Notes: a model not told the origin generated them from the letters alone. A stretch of 64,000 nucleotides of DNA from Voacanga thouarsii (GCA_026120185.1 JANUWF010000008.1:5642001-5706000), one strand, 5' to 3'. Numbered from the stretch's first letter, positions 23,041 through 34,784 are shown. Translations and numbers: made by a program.

Positions 23041-23520
23041 CAAACTCTATATGTGGAAGACATTCTTCCCCAAGTTTTCAAGTTCTTCTTGATAATTGCC
23101 CGTAGTAGTTGCGTAAGGGTCCAGTTGACAACCTCCGTTTGTCCATCTATTTGTGGGTGACAAGCTATAGAAAACAACAAATTAGTTCTAAGTTTTGCCC
23201 ACAATATTCTCCAAAAATGACTTAAAAATTTAGAATCTCTGTCCTATACTATACCCCATGGTAACCCATGCAATCGTACCACCTCCTTGAAGAATAAACC
23301 TGTAATGTGAGCATCATTAGTTTTTGCATAAGGAATAAAATAAGCCATCTTAGAAAATCGATCAACAACTACAAAGATGGAATCCTTTCCCCTCTTGGTC
23401 CGTGGCAATCCTAATATGAAATCCATTAAAATATCTAACTAAGGTGCATTAGGGACAGGTAAAGGAGTATATAAACCCTAGGGTAGTGTTTTAGACTTTG
23501 CCCTTCTACATGTAATACAT
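23041..23520 (-). pseudogene. Element 2 integrase, N-terminal and catalytic part
   Basis: Read on the minus strand: [20 protein letters not shown] (first catalytic Asp, 23244-23426), [24 protein letters not shown], then a degraded second-Asp region, and [13 protein letters not shown] (catalytic Glu, 23016-23204), LTQLLRAII and KNLKTW. Element 3 follows within EFAYN. The HHCC zinc-binding module is at the 5' side near 23540-23620 ([15 protein letters not shown]). Stops and a shift separate the pieces. It is a Ty3 integrase, DDE class, broken. Confidence 0.85.
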
Positions 23521-23523
23521 GAA

Positions 23524-24234
23524 TTATAATACCTCTTTACATCTCTCCTCATTTTTTTGCCAATAAAAATACTCTTGCAAAATGCCTAATGTTTTTGAAA
23601 TCCCAAAATGTCCTATTAATCCTCCTCCATGGGCTTCCCTGACTAACAATTCTCTTAATGATCCCTTTGGTATGTAAAGTCTACCCTTTTTAAAAAAAAA
23701 TCCATCATGCCTATAAAAATTTTGGAAGGTACATTTTTCACAAGCATGATAAATCTCTCCAAAATCATCATCCTTTGTATATAAGTCCTTAATAAGCTCA
23801 AAACCAAGTAATTTTGCATCCAAGGAATTTAAAAGTACATACCTGTGAGATAATACATTGGCTACTATATTATCCTTACATTTCTTGTATTTGATCACGT
23901 ATGGAAATGTACCAATGAATTCTATCCATTTGGCATGCCTTTTGTTCAATTTTTGTTGGCCTTTTAGATGTTTTAATGTTTCATGATTAGTATGAATGAT
24001 AAATGCCCTAGGTAACAAATAATGTTGCCAATGGTGCAAGGTCCTCACTAATGCATACAATTCCTTGTCATAAGTGGAATAATTCAAGGGTGCTCTCGAT
24101 AACTTCTCACTAAAAAATGTAATGGGTTTTTGATCCTGAGGCAACACAACACGTATTCCTATTCCACTAGCATCATATTCCACCTTAAAAGCCTTCTCAA
24201 AGTTAGGCAAGGACAACAATAGGGTTTCACTCAA
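23524..24234 (-). pseudogene. Element 2 RNase H and pre-integrase zinc region
   Basis: An open stretch of 236 codons covers the RNase H domain: [12 protein letters not shown] (D21), YDKELYALV (E58) and [12 protein letters not shown], where the family has HTDHE, so the third acidic residue (position 83) is Asn. Then follow the tether segment ending in RYVLLNSL and the integrase zinc module [18 protein letters not shown] with YFYW. The Asp-to-Asn change is a G-to-A transition and would inactivate RNase H. This is the longest clean piece of element 2 pol. Confidence 0.85.
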
Positions 24235-24810
24235 TTTTGATTTCCAACAATGAAAGCCTTTTCTTATTCTTCCTCCTACTTAAACCTTACATTCTTTTTT
24301 ATAACTTCGGTTAATGGGGTAGCTATTGTGCTGAAGTTTCTAATGAAATACCTGTAAAACTGGCTAACCCATGAAAACTTCTTACCTCAGTCACAGATGT
24401 AGGTATTGGCCAACCCTGTATTACCTTGACCTTCTCTTCATCAACTTCAATACCGTTCGAACTTATAACATAACCAAGAAAGGTTACCTTTTCTAAACAA
24501 AATGAACATTTTTCAAAGTTTACAAATAACCTTTCTCTTCTAAGGGCAATAAGAACCATTTAAGATAATACAAATGATCTTTATAAGTTTTGTTGTAAAT
24601 CAAAATGTCATCAAAATACACCATAACAAATTTTTCAATATACTCTCGCAACACATAATGCATCAATCTCATGAAAGTACTAGGTGCATTTGATAACCCA
24701 AATGGCATCACAAGCTACTCATATAAACCTTATTTGGTCTTAAATGCAGTTTTTCATTCATCACCTTCCCTAATCCTGATCAGATGATATCTGAATTTCA
24801 AATCAATTTT

Positions 24811-24844
<34 letters not shown>

Positions 24845-25300
24845 CTATGGAATTCATCCAATAAATTATCAAGCCTAGGGTTAGGGTGACGGTATTTTAC
24901 CGTTATGTTGTTAATGGCCCTGCAGTAAACACCCATTCTCCATTATCCGTCTTTTTTAGGCACCAATAACACTAGAACTTCATGGACTCAAACTCTCTCG
25001 AACATGGCCTTTCTTGAGCAACTCCTCAACATCCTTTTGTAGCTCCTTAGCCTCTTCAAGGTTGCATCTATAAGCTGGTCTATTTGGAATGACAGTCCCC
25101 GGGATAAAATTAATCCGATGCTCTACTCCTCGGACGGGTGGCAATCATTCAGGTACTTTTTTTGGAAATACATCTTGAAATTCTTCAATAAGACCTGCAA
25201 TTTCACAAGGTAAAGAGAAAGTAGTATCATTAGTAGTTACAAAAATCCATTTACAAATTAAGAGATACACTAGTTCCATAGCTTTAATAGCTCTTACTAC
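24235..25300 (-). pseudogene. Element 2 reverse transcriptase with in-frame TA microsatellite
   Basis: Pieces in order on the minus strand: LDNLLDEFHRS then a (YI) run at 24818-24841, [50 protein letters not shown] (YFDD active site at about 24610), [31 protein letters not shown] and a VRSFHGLASF segment. Frames break near 24540, 24720 and at the repeat. The conserved DLRSGYHQIR core has become DLKFRYHLIR. The RT catalytic motif is intact but the gene is broken. Confidence 0.85.
24814..24841. repeat. TA microsatellite inside RT coding sequence
   Basis: About 13 TA units replace the few codons that in related elements lie between the HGS-like motif and KIDL. The frame is kept open through the repeat as alternating Tyr and Ile. 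Confidence 0.85.
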
Positions 25301-25391
25301 CTCTCTTTCTTTTGCAAAGAAATTTACTCATTTCTTATCTCTTCTCTCTTGTTTTCCTTCTCTCTTTCCCTTTTCTTCTTTCTCAGTGTTC

Positions 25392-25931
25392 TCACTCTTG
25401 ATTTTTTTTTTCATTTTCTTGAACACTCTTTTTCTTCTCCTTTTCTCTCATGATCTTTTGATCTCTATTTACTTCACCTGGAGACATAGGTAGAAGAATG
25501 AATTTGTTTCCCTCCTTATACACAATACAAGTGTTTTTCTTCCCGTCATGCACTACTCCCCTATCATATTGCCATGGTCTCCTTAAAAGTAGGTGGTCTG
25601 CCTGCATGGGAACAACATTGTATAAGATTTCATCATTATATTTTTCTATATCGAATGCAATCAAGGCTTGTTTATTAACTTTCAATTCCCTACTTTCATT
25701 TAGCCATTGCAACTTGTATGGTTGTGGATACTTCCTTATTTCTAAGCTTATTTCTTCCACCACATTAGCACTTATAATGTTGGTACAACTCCAACTATCA
25801 ATAATTACGCTACAAGGTACTTTATTAATGAAGCATCTTGTATAAAAGATATTCTGCCCCTGTTGATGATGCTCATCCTCTTTCACTTGTACACTCAAAG
25901 ACCTCCTAGCTACACCAAGTAAGGCACACAT
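25392..25931 (-). pseudogene. Element 2 retropepsin-like protease region
   Basis: A 179-codon open stretch has the protease active site as CSVIIDSWSCTNIIS where the clade has IIDGGSCTN; the catalytic Asp remains but the flap-side glycines are changed. Then come PYKLQWLNESRELKVNKQAL and ADHLLLRRPWQYDRGVVHDG, and a Lys/Glu-rich tail near the join to RT. Upstream is VKEDEHHQQGQNIFYTRC. It is in the expected place between gag and RT. Activity is unlikely. Confidence 0.85.
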
Positions 25932-25982
25932 CTACCCAACTTCTTCATATTCTTCACTCAAGATTTCTTCTTCCTTTTAAAT

Positions 25983-27250
25983 TTATCCCAATTTCTCATA
26001 TTCCTCTTCCTCCGATGAAATCTCACCATAGGCATTTGTATACATCACTCTCTTACTTGGGCATTTGTGTGTTGTATATCCATATCCCAAATAACAAAAG
26101 CATTTTATATCTCGGCTTCTCGGCTTCTCAATAGCTTTTCTCTTATCTTTATTCCCTTCTTCCTTCAGTTTATTGAATTCCCTAGGTGGCGGCCTTGGGA
26201 CCCCTTCCTTCTTGGGTATCAGCTTAGGGAATTCCTTAGGGGGTGGAGTTAGGTGGTTTTCTCTCCTCTCAAATGGCCTTTTCTTCAATTATTTTTTTAC
26301 CTTCATAGCCATGTGCACTATTTTTTTCTTAGGGTTCATATGAATGCAACTCGACTACATTGGCTATCTCCAGGTTTAATCAACTTAGAAATCTCTCTTT
26401 AGTAGCGATCTTCATTAATAACTGCCCTCATCATTATCACCTTAAGTTCTTTGTGATAATCTTCAACACTTTTATTCCCTTGTCTTAGCACTTGAAGCCT
26501 CTAATATAGCTCGTTATAGTAGTGATATGGTACAAACCTCGCCCCTATAAGATTTTTCATCAATTTCCATGTCCCAACGGCATTTTCTCCCATTCTCCTT
26601 CTATTAGCCAAAACCTGCTTCCACCATACCAATGCATAGTCTGAAAATCCTAATATTACCAACTTCACTTTATTTCTCTCACTATAATCCTAGCAATCAA
26701 ATAGAATTTTCATTTTCCTTTCCCATTTAAAATATGTCTCAGGATCACTTTTCTCCTGGAATTGTGGTACCTTTATTTTGATGTTTTTCAATTCCCGTTC
26801 TCCCATATTTTCATCTCTCCTCCTATCTCTCATCACGTTACCCCGATATTGTTCTCCATAGTCTTTCTCTGGGTGTCCCTCTTCCTACTCAAATTCCCTC
26901 TTAATATTTCTTTCAATTCGCCTCATAGTCTCACCTAATCTCCCTCGACCTCTTTCTCTACCTCCTCTCATAGGAACTTGTTGATATTTACCAATAGAAT
27001 ATTCATTTCATTCTTCCCCAAGTTGTGTATTCATGGGAGGTGTGTTATAGGCTTCTAGTTGCTCTTGTCCCCTACTTTGACCGGCGATAGATGTTTGGCC
27101 TTGTTGAGCTCGGAGTTCGGTCATCACCCTCCAAATGCCCTCCATACTCTTTTGTAATGAAACAAGTATTTCACAAAGATCCCCTGGATCTTCTTGTGGT
27201 TTACTTGCTCCACCAAGATTTAGCCTAGTTGGTTTCTCTCTTTGAGTCAT
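25983..27250 (-). pseudogene. Element 2 gag
   Basis: The start is at 27250 (MTQREKPTRLNLGGASK), a plausible Met after a non-coding leader. The capsid core lies at about 26400-26790 in broken frames: IKVPQFQEKSDPETYFKWE, DYSERNKVKLVILGFSDYAL, WWKQVLANRRRMGENAVGTW, RFVPYHYYNELY, QGNKSVEDYHKELK. The nucleocapsid end (25983-26288) has a degraded zinc knuckle, CFCYLGYGYTTHKC, with Cys spacing altered and the His replaced by Tyr, followed by an acidic stretch SSEEEEYEKLG. Several stops occur in the core. Typical chromovirus gag, inactive. Confidence 0.85.
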
Positions 27251-28006
27251 CGTTGGAGTTTAGGTTGATATTCCTGCAAAAAGAGTTAAGAGAACAAAAT
27301 AAAATTTGGTTTCTCACTCACTCCCTAAGTGTTTACACTCTACTCTCGTGTTTACGCTCTTTGGCTTTTCAAATAAGAATCTTTCTCTCTTACCTTTTTC
27401 ATTCACTCAATGTCTTAATTGTTCAAGCAAATTCCTCCCTAACATCAAAGAGTTTAGTTCACCTTAGTCCATTAGCTCTTAGGATTCTTCACAATAAGGG
27501 TCTTAGGTTAACATAATTTAGTGAACATTTAAAGGTCAAGAACAAGTAGAGTACATGGTGTTCACAACCTACAACAAGAAGATAGTTTAAAAATCACAAT
27601 GAAACACGACAACAATGTTTACACCAATTCCAAGGAACAAGTACAAGGATATTTGAATTAAGTAGAACTATGCGATAAGAACTATGAGACATTTTATCAA
27701 ACATATTGTGTTCATAGGGTAAATGGTCATTGAGAATTTTTATCAAACACTTTATATGAAAGATCTTCCTATGGAACTTTGCAAGCATATTTCTTCCCAA
27801 ACAAGCCTAATATGGTCACAACAACAATAATCAATGTATTCCCAAGAATCCTTCTTCAACAAGTCATTATTTTTTCCTAAGAAAACTCAAAATCAAATAA
27901 GAATTAATAAGACCCTTTTGGCACAATTTGTGGCTGTAACTTTTTGGTTTGTTTCTTACTCTAAGTTTGAAAGATCCATGCTAAGATAGAAATCTAAGCT
28001 TATCCT

Positions 28007-28023
28007 TGCTCTGATACTAAATT
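28007..28023 (-). other. Primer-binding site of element 2 (initiator-Met tRNA type)
   Basis: TGCTCTGATACTAAATT reads AATTTAGTATCAGAGCA on the minus strand: TAGTATCAGAGC differs from the standard TGGTATCAGAGC by one G-to-A change. Confidence 0.8.
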
Positions 28024-28927
28024 TGATATGAGCTTGAGAGAGAAAGTCTTTCAAGATCTTAAAGTGGCTTTTGTTTGAACTTTAGCAAAGTAAAAAGACT
28101 TCAAACAAACAGTAAATGACATAAAGAGATCAAGGAAAGATAACAAAGAAAACACCTTGTCCAATAAATAAAGAACTCTAAGCTAGCTTTTAGGACTCCA
28201 AATTTAGTAGATAAAGAATTACCACAATAACACCTTATAGAACCCTTGACTTAGCAAGAAATCAAGAACTAAAAGGATAGGGAATTGTGAGCATTCAAAC
28301 AAAAAACAACAAGAACCTAAAATGACAAACAAGAAGAATCCTAGTTGATTTCTAGTTGAATTATCCTTAGAGTTTATAGACACTTACTCAAGAATGGACT
28401 AAGCCCTTAGGTTAGTTCTTGGATTGAAGCTGAACAAGGAATCTTTCCAAGCTTTAAGCCTTCAAGATGATATCTTCATTCTTGTTTTAAAATATGATAT
28501 ATGTTGTTCTTTTCTTACAATATATGGATGTTCTGTCCTTGAACTAAACAACTCTTAAATATTACAATATTATCCCAAAATAGCTGAAAAATCATTAGGG
28601 GTTCGGGTTTCAGGGCATATCTAGCACCGATTCAGGTTCCTTGGGCCGGCGCCGGTTCTGCTATAGAGGAACAACACTGTGACACAAAAAAAAAAAGAAA
28701 TTTCATCATTGGTCTTATAGACCAAGCTGGCGCCAGTTTCAAGCACTAGAACCAGCACCAGTTCCGATCTGCTGGCCATCGTTTCTTTGCGAACATCTTC
28801 CGGTTGTCTTTCTTCGTATACCAACAGTAAGGTCTACACATGTTCCTCTTCCGGCATTGCCTATATACTATCTCACTTGAAATGTGCTTTCAAATATGCT
28901 AGAAGGTTGTGTTGGAATTGTTTGTCA
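28024..28927 (-). mobile_element. Element 2 right (5') LTR, outer end truncated
   Basis: It aligns with 16530-17445 and stops at GTTTGTCA (28927), about 100 bases short of the end inferred from the left LTR. GC-rich blocks are at 28617-28770 and a TATA-like ATATAT at 28519-28525. Family-C LTR sequence (AGAGAGTCTTCAAAG) begins directly after. Compared with the left LTR it also lacks a short piece next to the TATA (CAAAAGCAGTATA). Confidence 0.75.
28617..28770 (-). promoter_or_regulatory. GC-rich quasi-palindromic block, element 2 right LTR
   Basis: Units TCTAGCACCGATT, GGGCCGGCGCCGGTT, AGCTGGCGCCAGTTT and AACCAGCACCAGTT, parallel to those in the left LTR at 17139-17280, are followed (minus strand) by the TATA-like site at 28519. 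Confidence 0.45.
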
Positions 28928-29809
28928 AGAGAGTCTTCAAAGAAGAAGAATGAGGCTTTTCTATAAGTGCTTTCTTTTACCTTTGTTTTCTTGTTCTTAA
29001 ACAATGATGTATTAAATGTTTTCATGGTAATTTGACATTATTTTGGGATTCATGGTTTTGTATTAATTTAGTTATTTGATCAATTTTCTATCATCTTTGC
29101 TATTTGATTACTTGTTATCATTGGCTATTGATACATGTTCTTCTAATTGACTTGGGAAATGATGTTAGGAGTGCATTGCATTGATTTCGTATTTTTCAAA
29201 TCTTAATAGACATGGGAAACAAAGCTAAGATTAAAGGACTAAAGTGATAAAAAAAAATTAGTTGATTTCACCTTGAGTAAAGGGTCATTAGCTAATTTAA
29301 TGTTTATGAGGAATTGAGTTTAATGCATTTTTTGGTTATGTTGGTTTGATTGGGAAATCTGCTAATTTAATCAAAATATAGTGATTCCATAGATTGGAAA
29401 AGAAGTGAAGTCTATATAAGTAGATTCATGACTTAGGAAACGGTTGAATTTTACATTATATTCCTTCATGATGCCAAGATGATGATTACCTGAGATAGTT
29501 GCTAAATGATTCATTATCATGTGTCCTAGGATAATAGTCCAAATTGCATATTCTTACATCCTTGTGTTGTACATATTTCTTTACTTTTTTATTTTTTTTA
29601 TTACTTTATTGGGTCGGTTAAACAATGAATGAAAAATGATTAGTGTGTACTTGTTCATTTGAGGATCGAAACTCGTTAATTTCCTATACTATGCTTGCAA
29701 TGAGTATACTTGCTCGTATGTGCATTTTGGAATTAATGTTTTAATTAAAACTTAACTAAGGGATGGATTTAAATTTGATGATTTTTATACACCCAAAATT
29801 TACGCATCC
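28928..29809 (+). mobile_element. Family-C (Athila/Tat-like) LTR, 3' part
   Basis: It runs parallel to 36232-37073 plus 49206-49233: AGAGAGTCTTCAAAG at the left, GCTTTCTTTTACC, TTCTTGTTCTTAAACAATG, the GGGTCGGTTAAACAATGAATG segment and the end TTTTTATACACCCAAAATTTACGCATCC. The 5' half with the TATA box and GC-rich block is missing because it abuts the truncated LTR of element 2. The end is set by the primer-site-like sequence that follows. Confidence 0.75.
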
Positions 29810-29832
29810 AGTTTTTGACATCGCTGCCGAGG
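29810..29832 (+). other. Degenerate primer-binding site of family C (Athila-like, Asp-tRNA type)
   Basis: AGTTTTTGACATCGCTGCCGAGGAA resembles the Athila/Tat border TTTTTGGCGCCGTTGCCGGGGA with several transitions. That border is complementary to the 3' end of Asp tRNA in Athila elements. It fixes the LTR at 28928-29809 as a 5' LTR on the plus strand. Confidence 0.6.
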
Positions 29833-30480
29833 AATAATATCATGAAGGCTTGAATTTCATTGATTTAGCCTTGTCTATATGTTTATATGCAAATATGTAT
29901 ATATGTTCTTTGTGTAAATATGTGATATATTTTGTTGTATGTATAAATGTCCCTTAGCTAACTATCTAACTCGATTCAATATTATACTCTGCCTATATGA
30001 TCTAACATTATTTGTAAATATCACTAACTTTTATTTTATTTTTTAACTACTTTGTGAATATTTAAGTCTTTTTATTAGTATATGATTTTTTTTTATTTGT
30101 CTAAATTTTTGCAATCTTTATTTTTCTTTTCAATTTGATTTTTGTTTTTCTTTGAGTACAAGGTTAACATCATCATGGACAATTATTTTTGGGCACAAGA
30201 TCAAAGGAGTTACATTGATGATTAATTGGCAAAGTTACAAGCTCCCATTGATGTATTTAGTGAGACGTCATTAGAAGCATTAGTGAATTCTTTTGCTGCC
30301 AATAAAAATTCATCTGTTCAGTGGCATGCTAAAGCTTCCCAATGATTGTGTGATCAAAGGACAAAATTAACTAAGATTGTTGAGGAGACTCATAAGTCAT
30401 GTTGGCCCGTACAATTGACCATGGAAAAAAAAAAAAAAAAAAAGAGGCTATGGGGGATAATTGCATGATGTGGCAAGAGA
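29833..30480 (+). mobile_element. Family-C leader with a short gag-like start, interrupted by a solo LTR
   Basis: AT-rich leader DNA. At 30175 a Met opens MDNYFWAQDQRSYIDD, a stop, then LAKLQAPIDVFSETSLEALV and NSFAANKNSSVQWHAKASQ before another stop at about 30343. The position, just behind the primer site and leader, suits the start of an Athila-like gag or leader peptide, but I do not recognise a domain. A run of about 18 A lies at 30426-30443. The solo LTR at 30481 interrupts it and about 50 bases resume at 34733. Confidence 0.4.
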
Positions 30481-32413
30481 TGTGAAACCCCAGTCAAAAC
30501 CAACCTTAGAGTAAGGGGGTTGGGATGCATATCATACTTTATTGCATGATTAAATATATTTTTATATGATTTTTTGTGCCTTGGATTTGAGTTTTAATGT
30601 CTTGGAGGCTTGTTGGTGAGTATTGAGAGAGAAGGGCAAAATGGTAATATTTGCTTGAGGTGAAAATAAGAAGATAGCATGAGGATTAGATAGGAAATAA
30701 TTTTCTAGTGAAAATAACAGTAAGAGTTGTTGTGATTTAGTGGATAGAGCTTTGGGATTAATTCTTGAGGTTTTGTGTTCAAATTCCATCATGGGAGCTT
30801 TAGCTTGGTTAAATTTTATTTTTGCTTAGGAAGTAATAATTTCGGCCTTAGGTTCTTAGAATAGGGTAGTGATGATGTCCTAAGAGAGACATGTTAGGAG
30901 CATCCTCATTCTACTGCCTTGGCCTATTCGAATTTCCTAAGAGGGAATTCATTTTCCTTGATCTTTGATTTTCCTTATTCCTCAACTCATTAGTTTGATC
31001 AAGTTGTTCTAGCCATTTTCTTTCCAAAAATTTCAGTAAAGTGTTGTGGCTTTGTAGGATCAAAATATCTTAGTGAAAGACTTCTTATGGTCTGAAAATG
31101 TGGAAGGGTTGTGGGAAATTCCAAGAGGAAAAATCCCTCTAGTGAGCTTGCTAAAAATTCACTCTAGCTAGTTCATCTTACCTCTTAGAATGAACTAAAA
31201 TTCTCCAGCTTATTGTGCCATCAAGGTGTCGAGATTCTTAGCTAACATTCCCTCCCAAATGCTGCCAGAAAAATGGTCTTTTGGATCAGCTTGCAACCTG
31301 AATTCTTTGGCCATTTTCGGACTGCTCAAAGCTGGAGCAAAACCAGGAAAAATTCCTGGGCAAATCTCAACTTTGAGAGTCCAAAACCAAGCTGTTTTCT
31401 TCTAGATTTTGTTCAGCACCTCAGCTATGTTTTTCCTCTATGAAGAAGGCTAGAAACCAGCCCTGAAAGCTCCTAAAATTCCCCTTCAAACTCTCAGCAA
31501 GTTGGCTGGGAAATGGCTACAGAAAAGCTGTCCAGGAATTCCAGCCAGCGAAAATCCTGTGCAGTCCAAACTGTCCAGCATTGTTTCCTAATTCTCTTCC
31601 AGCCGAAACCCCATCCTCGTTCTGCATAAACCTCCCTTAAACCTTCAGTAACTGAGCTCCATTATTCCCCTAAAGCTTCTACACAAAATTCAGATATTGC
31701 TGCCCGAAAATCTCTCCAACAAATCCCTACATCATGCTTGATTGATTACCAAAATTCTAGCCACCATAGTTTAGCAACCTTCCATAATGTATCCCTCAAA
31801 TAACCAGAATTTTTCTTCACTATTATGCTCCCTCTTTTCGGCCACCATAAGATTCCTTAACTCAGCTTTAATCCTACCGAAATTCTACTCAAAACAATCA
31901 GCCATGGCAGACTTCCAAAGCTCTCCAATAATCAAGATATTCTAGGTTATTTAGTTTCCAAAATTGCTTTCTAAAAATATTCTTCAAGGATTTTAACAAC
32001 TAGCCTTTCCTTTTCCCTTTCAAATCAGAGAATCATCTTCCTAAACCCTACAAAAATTCGGCCAGCCCTAGTTCTCATAGAATTTTGGCAGCTGCAAACT
32101 ACAATCTCTCAAATTCCTTCAACCTTCAAGAACACACACACTACACCAAGAACACCTACTTTTTCCTTTCACCTAATACCCCTCCAAACCACTTCAAACC
32201 TTCTCTAAAATCTTCAGATTTGACCTAGTCACTGTCGTAAGTCCATCAACACCATTCTTAACATCAAACTCCACAAATCAACTCACTATTTCGGATCAAA
32301 ACCAGAAAATTCTGTGAAGGTTCAAGAACACCTTCAAGGTAGGTTTGTTCTAACAACTTCATCTTCTCCAATCTTGATCTCTAGTGAGAATATATGTGAA
32401 TAGACATGCTAAT

Positions 32414-32450
<37 letters not shown>

Positions 32451-34732
32451 GCCAAAACTCCCTCCTCTTGGCCGGATGGCTTCTTCTCCCATGGTCATGC
32501 TATCTCCATCTTTCTTGGATGGATTTAGGCATCTAGGAGTTGAAATACATTCCAAACTCCTTCAAGGTATTCATCAACCAAGTAAGTGCCTTCAATCTTT
32601 CTTTTAAATCCTAGATTCATGTCTCTAGGATGATGTTGTAAGAAGGTGGATGGTGATAGGATTTGAGTATGTATTGTTGAGGTTGAAGCATGAATATATG
32701 TATGATTGTGAAGGAGATGGGATTTATGCATGGAAGGATTATCTTGGTTGATTGTATGATGATTTGAGGTTTGATGCATGTCATAGGTAGTATTTGTGAT
32801 GAAGTAGCTAGAGATTATGCCATATTTGGTGAATAGGATTATATTCATGTTGGATTATTGAAGCCATGATCATATTTATGCTAGTAGAGGTTAGATCATG
32901 TCTTGATAAATTTAGATCTATGCTTATATGCATGATTTTGATGAATTGATGAATTGAGGGATTGTATGTGTTCTTGATTGTGGATAGCCATAGAAATTTG
33001 ATCATGGCCTAGTTGTCCCTAAGCTAATTTTATTTCATGAATAAAATATTTAATGATATAAGTTTTGCTAGTAATTTCAAAAAACCCTAGGAAGGATATT
33101 TAGTCAAATAAATAATAATTTTTGCTAGAAAAATAAAATATATAAATATTATTTAAATAATGAAATCAATTAAAGCCTTTTATGGGAATGATTATAATTA
33201 GTAAAATATTTATTAAATCAAAACCCCTTAAAGATTTACTTATTATTTTTCAAACAAGACTCGTTAAATTTATTCTCAACTAATTTTAACTATCAATTGT
33301 TTTCTAACAACTAGATTATTAATAAATCATTAGTTTACCTAATACTACCTAGGACTCTTGATCAAATAAACTCTAAATTTTTCTTAGCAAGATTTAAACT
33401 TTCAACTAATTAGAATTTATTTCCCAAACCATTAATTATTTTAAATGTTAAATTAGGCTCAATCTATAAACGTATTTATTTATTGTTTGGCCTTAAAGCT
33501 TGGGACACTAGGATCGTGGTAGTAGCAAATTGAGTTAATTTAAAATGAGGAAGTAGATTGTGGCTTGAAATTGATTGTGGTTTGTTTTTGCCATGCGGGG
33601 TTAGGTCAGCTGTTGGAGACTTATTGTGTGAGCGAGGATCAGGTAAGCTCCTGCATAAAATCTGATGGATGAAAAGTGTTAAATTATGGCAAGTCAAATG
33701 TAGAGTGCATGGACACTCATTTTTGTAAAAGCAATTGAGGGTTGTCTCCTGTTTTATTTCTGATAAATGATTCATTTGAAAATTAATAGGCAGATTTACT
33801 CAAACTCAAAACTCTTTCTAAAACTGTTTTTGACAAAGATTTTGAAAACCCTTAATTACCATGTTCAAGTGGAACTGTGTTTTGTTCATTTTTCCCAAGT
33901 GGGATACGTTACGTTAAGTACTCAATAAGGGTGGACTGTTAGGGCTAGTCTTTGAAGGGTTAGGGTAAGTCTCTCAGTAGGTGGCCACCTCTGAGGGGTG
34001 AGTCCTTCCCAGATGAGATGTCAGTCCAGTAGGTCGTGCCGGTCCGAGCTAGCAGTTTATTTTATTTCAGTCAAGTGACTGGGTTTTGCCGGAATGGACA
34101 CCCGGTTGTTGTTGGATATAGAGAAGGAGGAGTATCTTGCCTGGTAGGTCGAACACCTACCTGTTGTCAGTTTGCACAAAGTGTCAGCATTCTGACCGGT
34201 TATGGGGCCCAACGTGTGGTAACCCATAATCATTTATTTTAAGTGGTTGATTTTATTGATTATGTATGCTGGGAAAAGCCAAAACACCACTCTTACTTTT
34301 GACTAATGTTTATTGCTTGCCAGCAATTCTTTTGTAAAGATTTCATACTTTGCATCCACGAACTGATTTCACTGAACACCCAAAGCACACACGGACTTAC
34401 TGAGATTTTTGTCTCATCACCGTTTTACCATGATTTCAGGTCGATCCTGCTGTGGGGATGAGTAGCTAGATTATGCCTACTTTGGAAGATTTTCTGATGA
34501 TTTATTTTTGTGTAATGTTTTGGGGAGATGAGAGTGGATAAATTTTTATTACGGATTTGTTTTTGGTATTCTGGGATTGATATTTATTTTGGAATGTAAT
34601 AAATTTTAAGTTCAAGTATCATTTATATTCCGCTATTTCATTTGTGTGACCTAGTTATAAAAACCTCTTGTCCTTTGAACGGAGCGACATCCCCGGCCCT
34701 GGCAGGCCTAGGTAGCGGGGTGTTACAAGAGA
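30476..34732 (+). mobile_element. 4.25 kb solo LTR (Tekay-like ends) with perfect 5-base target duplication
   Basis: The LTR runs from TGTGAAACCCC (30481) to GGGGTGTTACA (34727). AGAGA stands immediately before (30476-30480) and immediately after (34728-34732), a perfect target-site duplication. No coding interior or second LTR is present, so it is a solo LTR left by LTR-LTR recombination. The terminal segment GGAGCGACATCCCCGGCCCTG resembles the ends of other Tekay-type LTRs here (GGGGCGACATCCCACC). It has a long CT microsatellite at 32415. All short frames in it (30562-34242) are chance frames. Confidence 0.9.
32415..32446. repeat. CT dinucleotide microsatellite
   Basis: About 15 CT units in the 4.25 kb solo LTR. 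Confidence 0.9.
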
Positions 34733-34784
34733 GGTATTCGATTCTGCTTTATGTGCTAATAGTTCTAATTTCTCAAAGGAGCAT

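Larger units (their letters stand above)
16530..28927 (-). mobile_element. Element 2: Ty3/Gypsy chromovirus (CRM-like), decayed, with nested element 3
   Basis: LTRs at 16530-17543 and 28024-28927 begin with the same TGATATGAGCTTGAGAGAGAAAG block and enclose a minus-strand interior. In coding order it holds an initiator-Met-type primer site, gag, protease, RT, RNase H, integrase and a polypurine tract. Element 3 (18004-23040) splits the integrase. The gag wording (SDPETYFKWERKM, WWKQVLANRRR), the protease followed by an HLLLRRPWQYDR segment, and the polyprotein end RTNPFQE running into the purine tract are those of the CRM or a closely related chromovirus clade; clade placement is inferred. 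Left flank is E, right flank is family C, and I see no matching target duplication. Confidence 0.85.
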
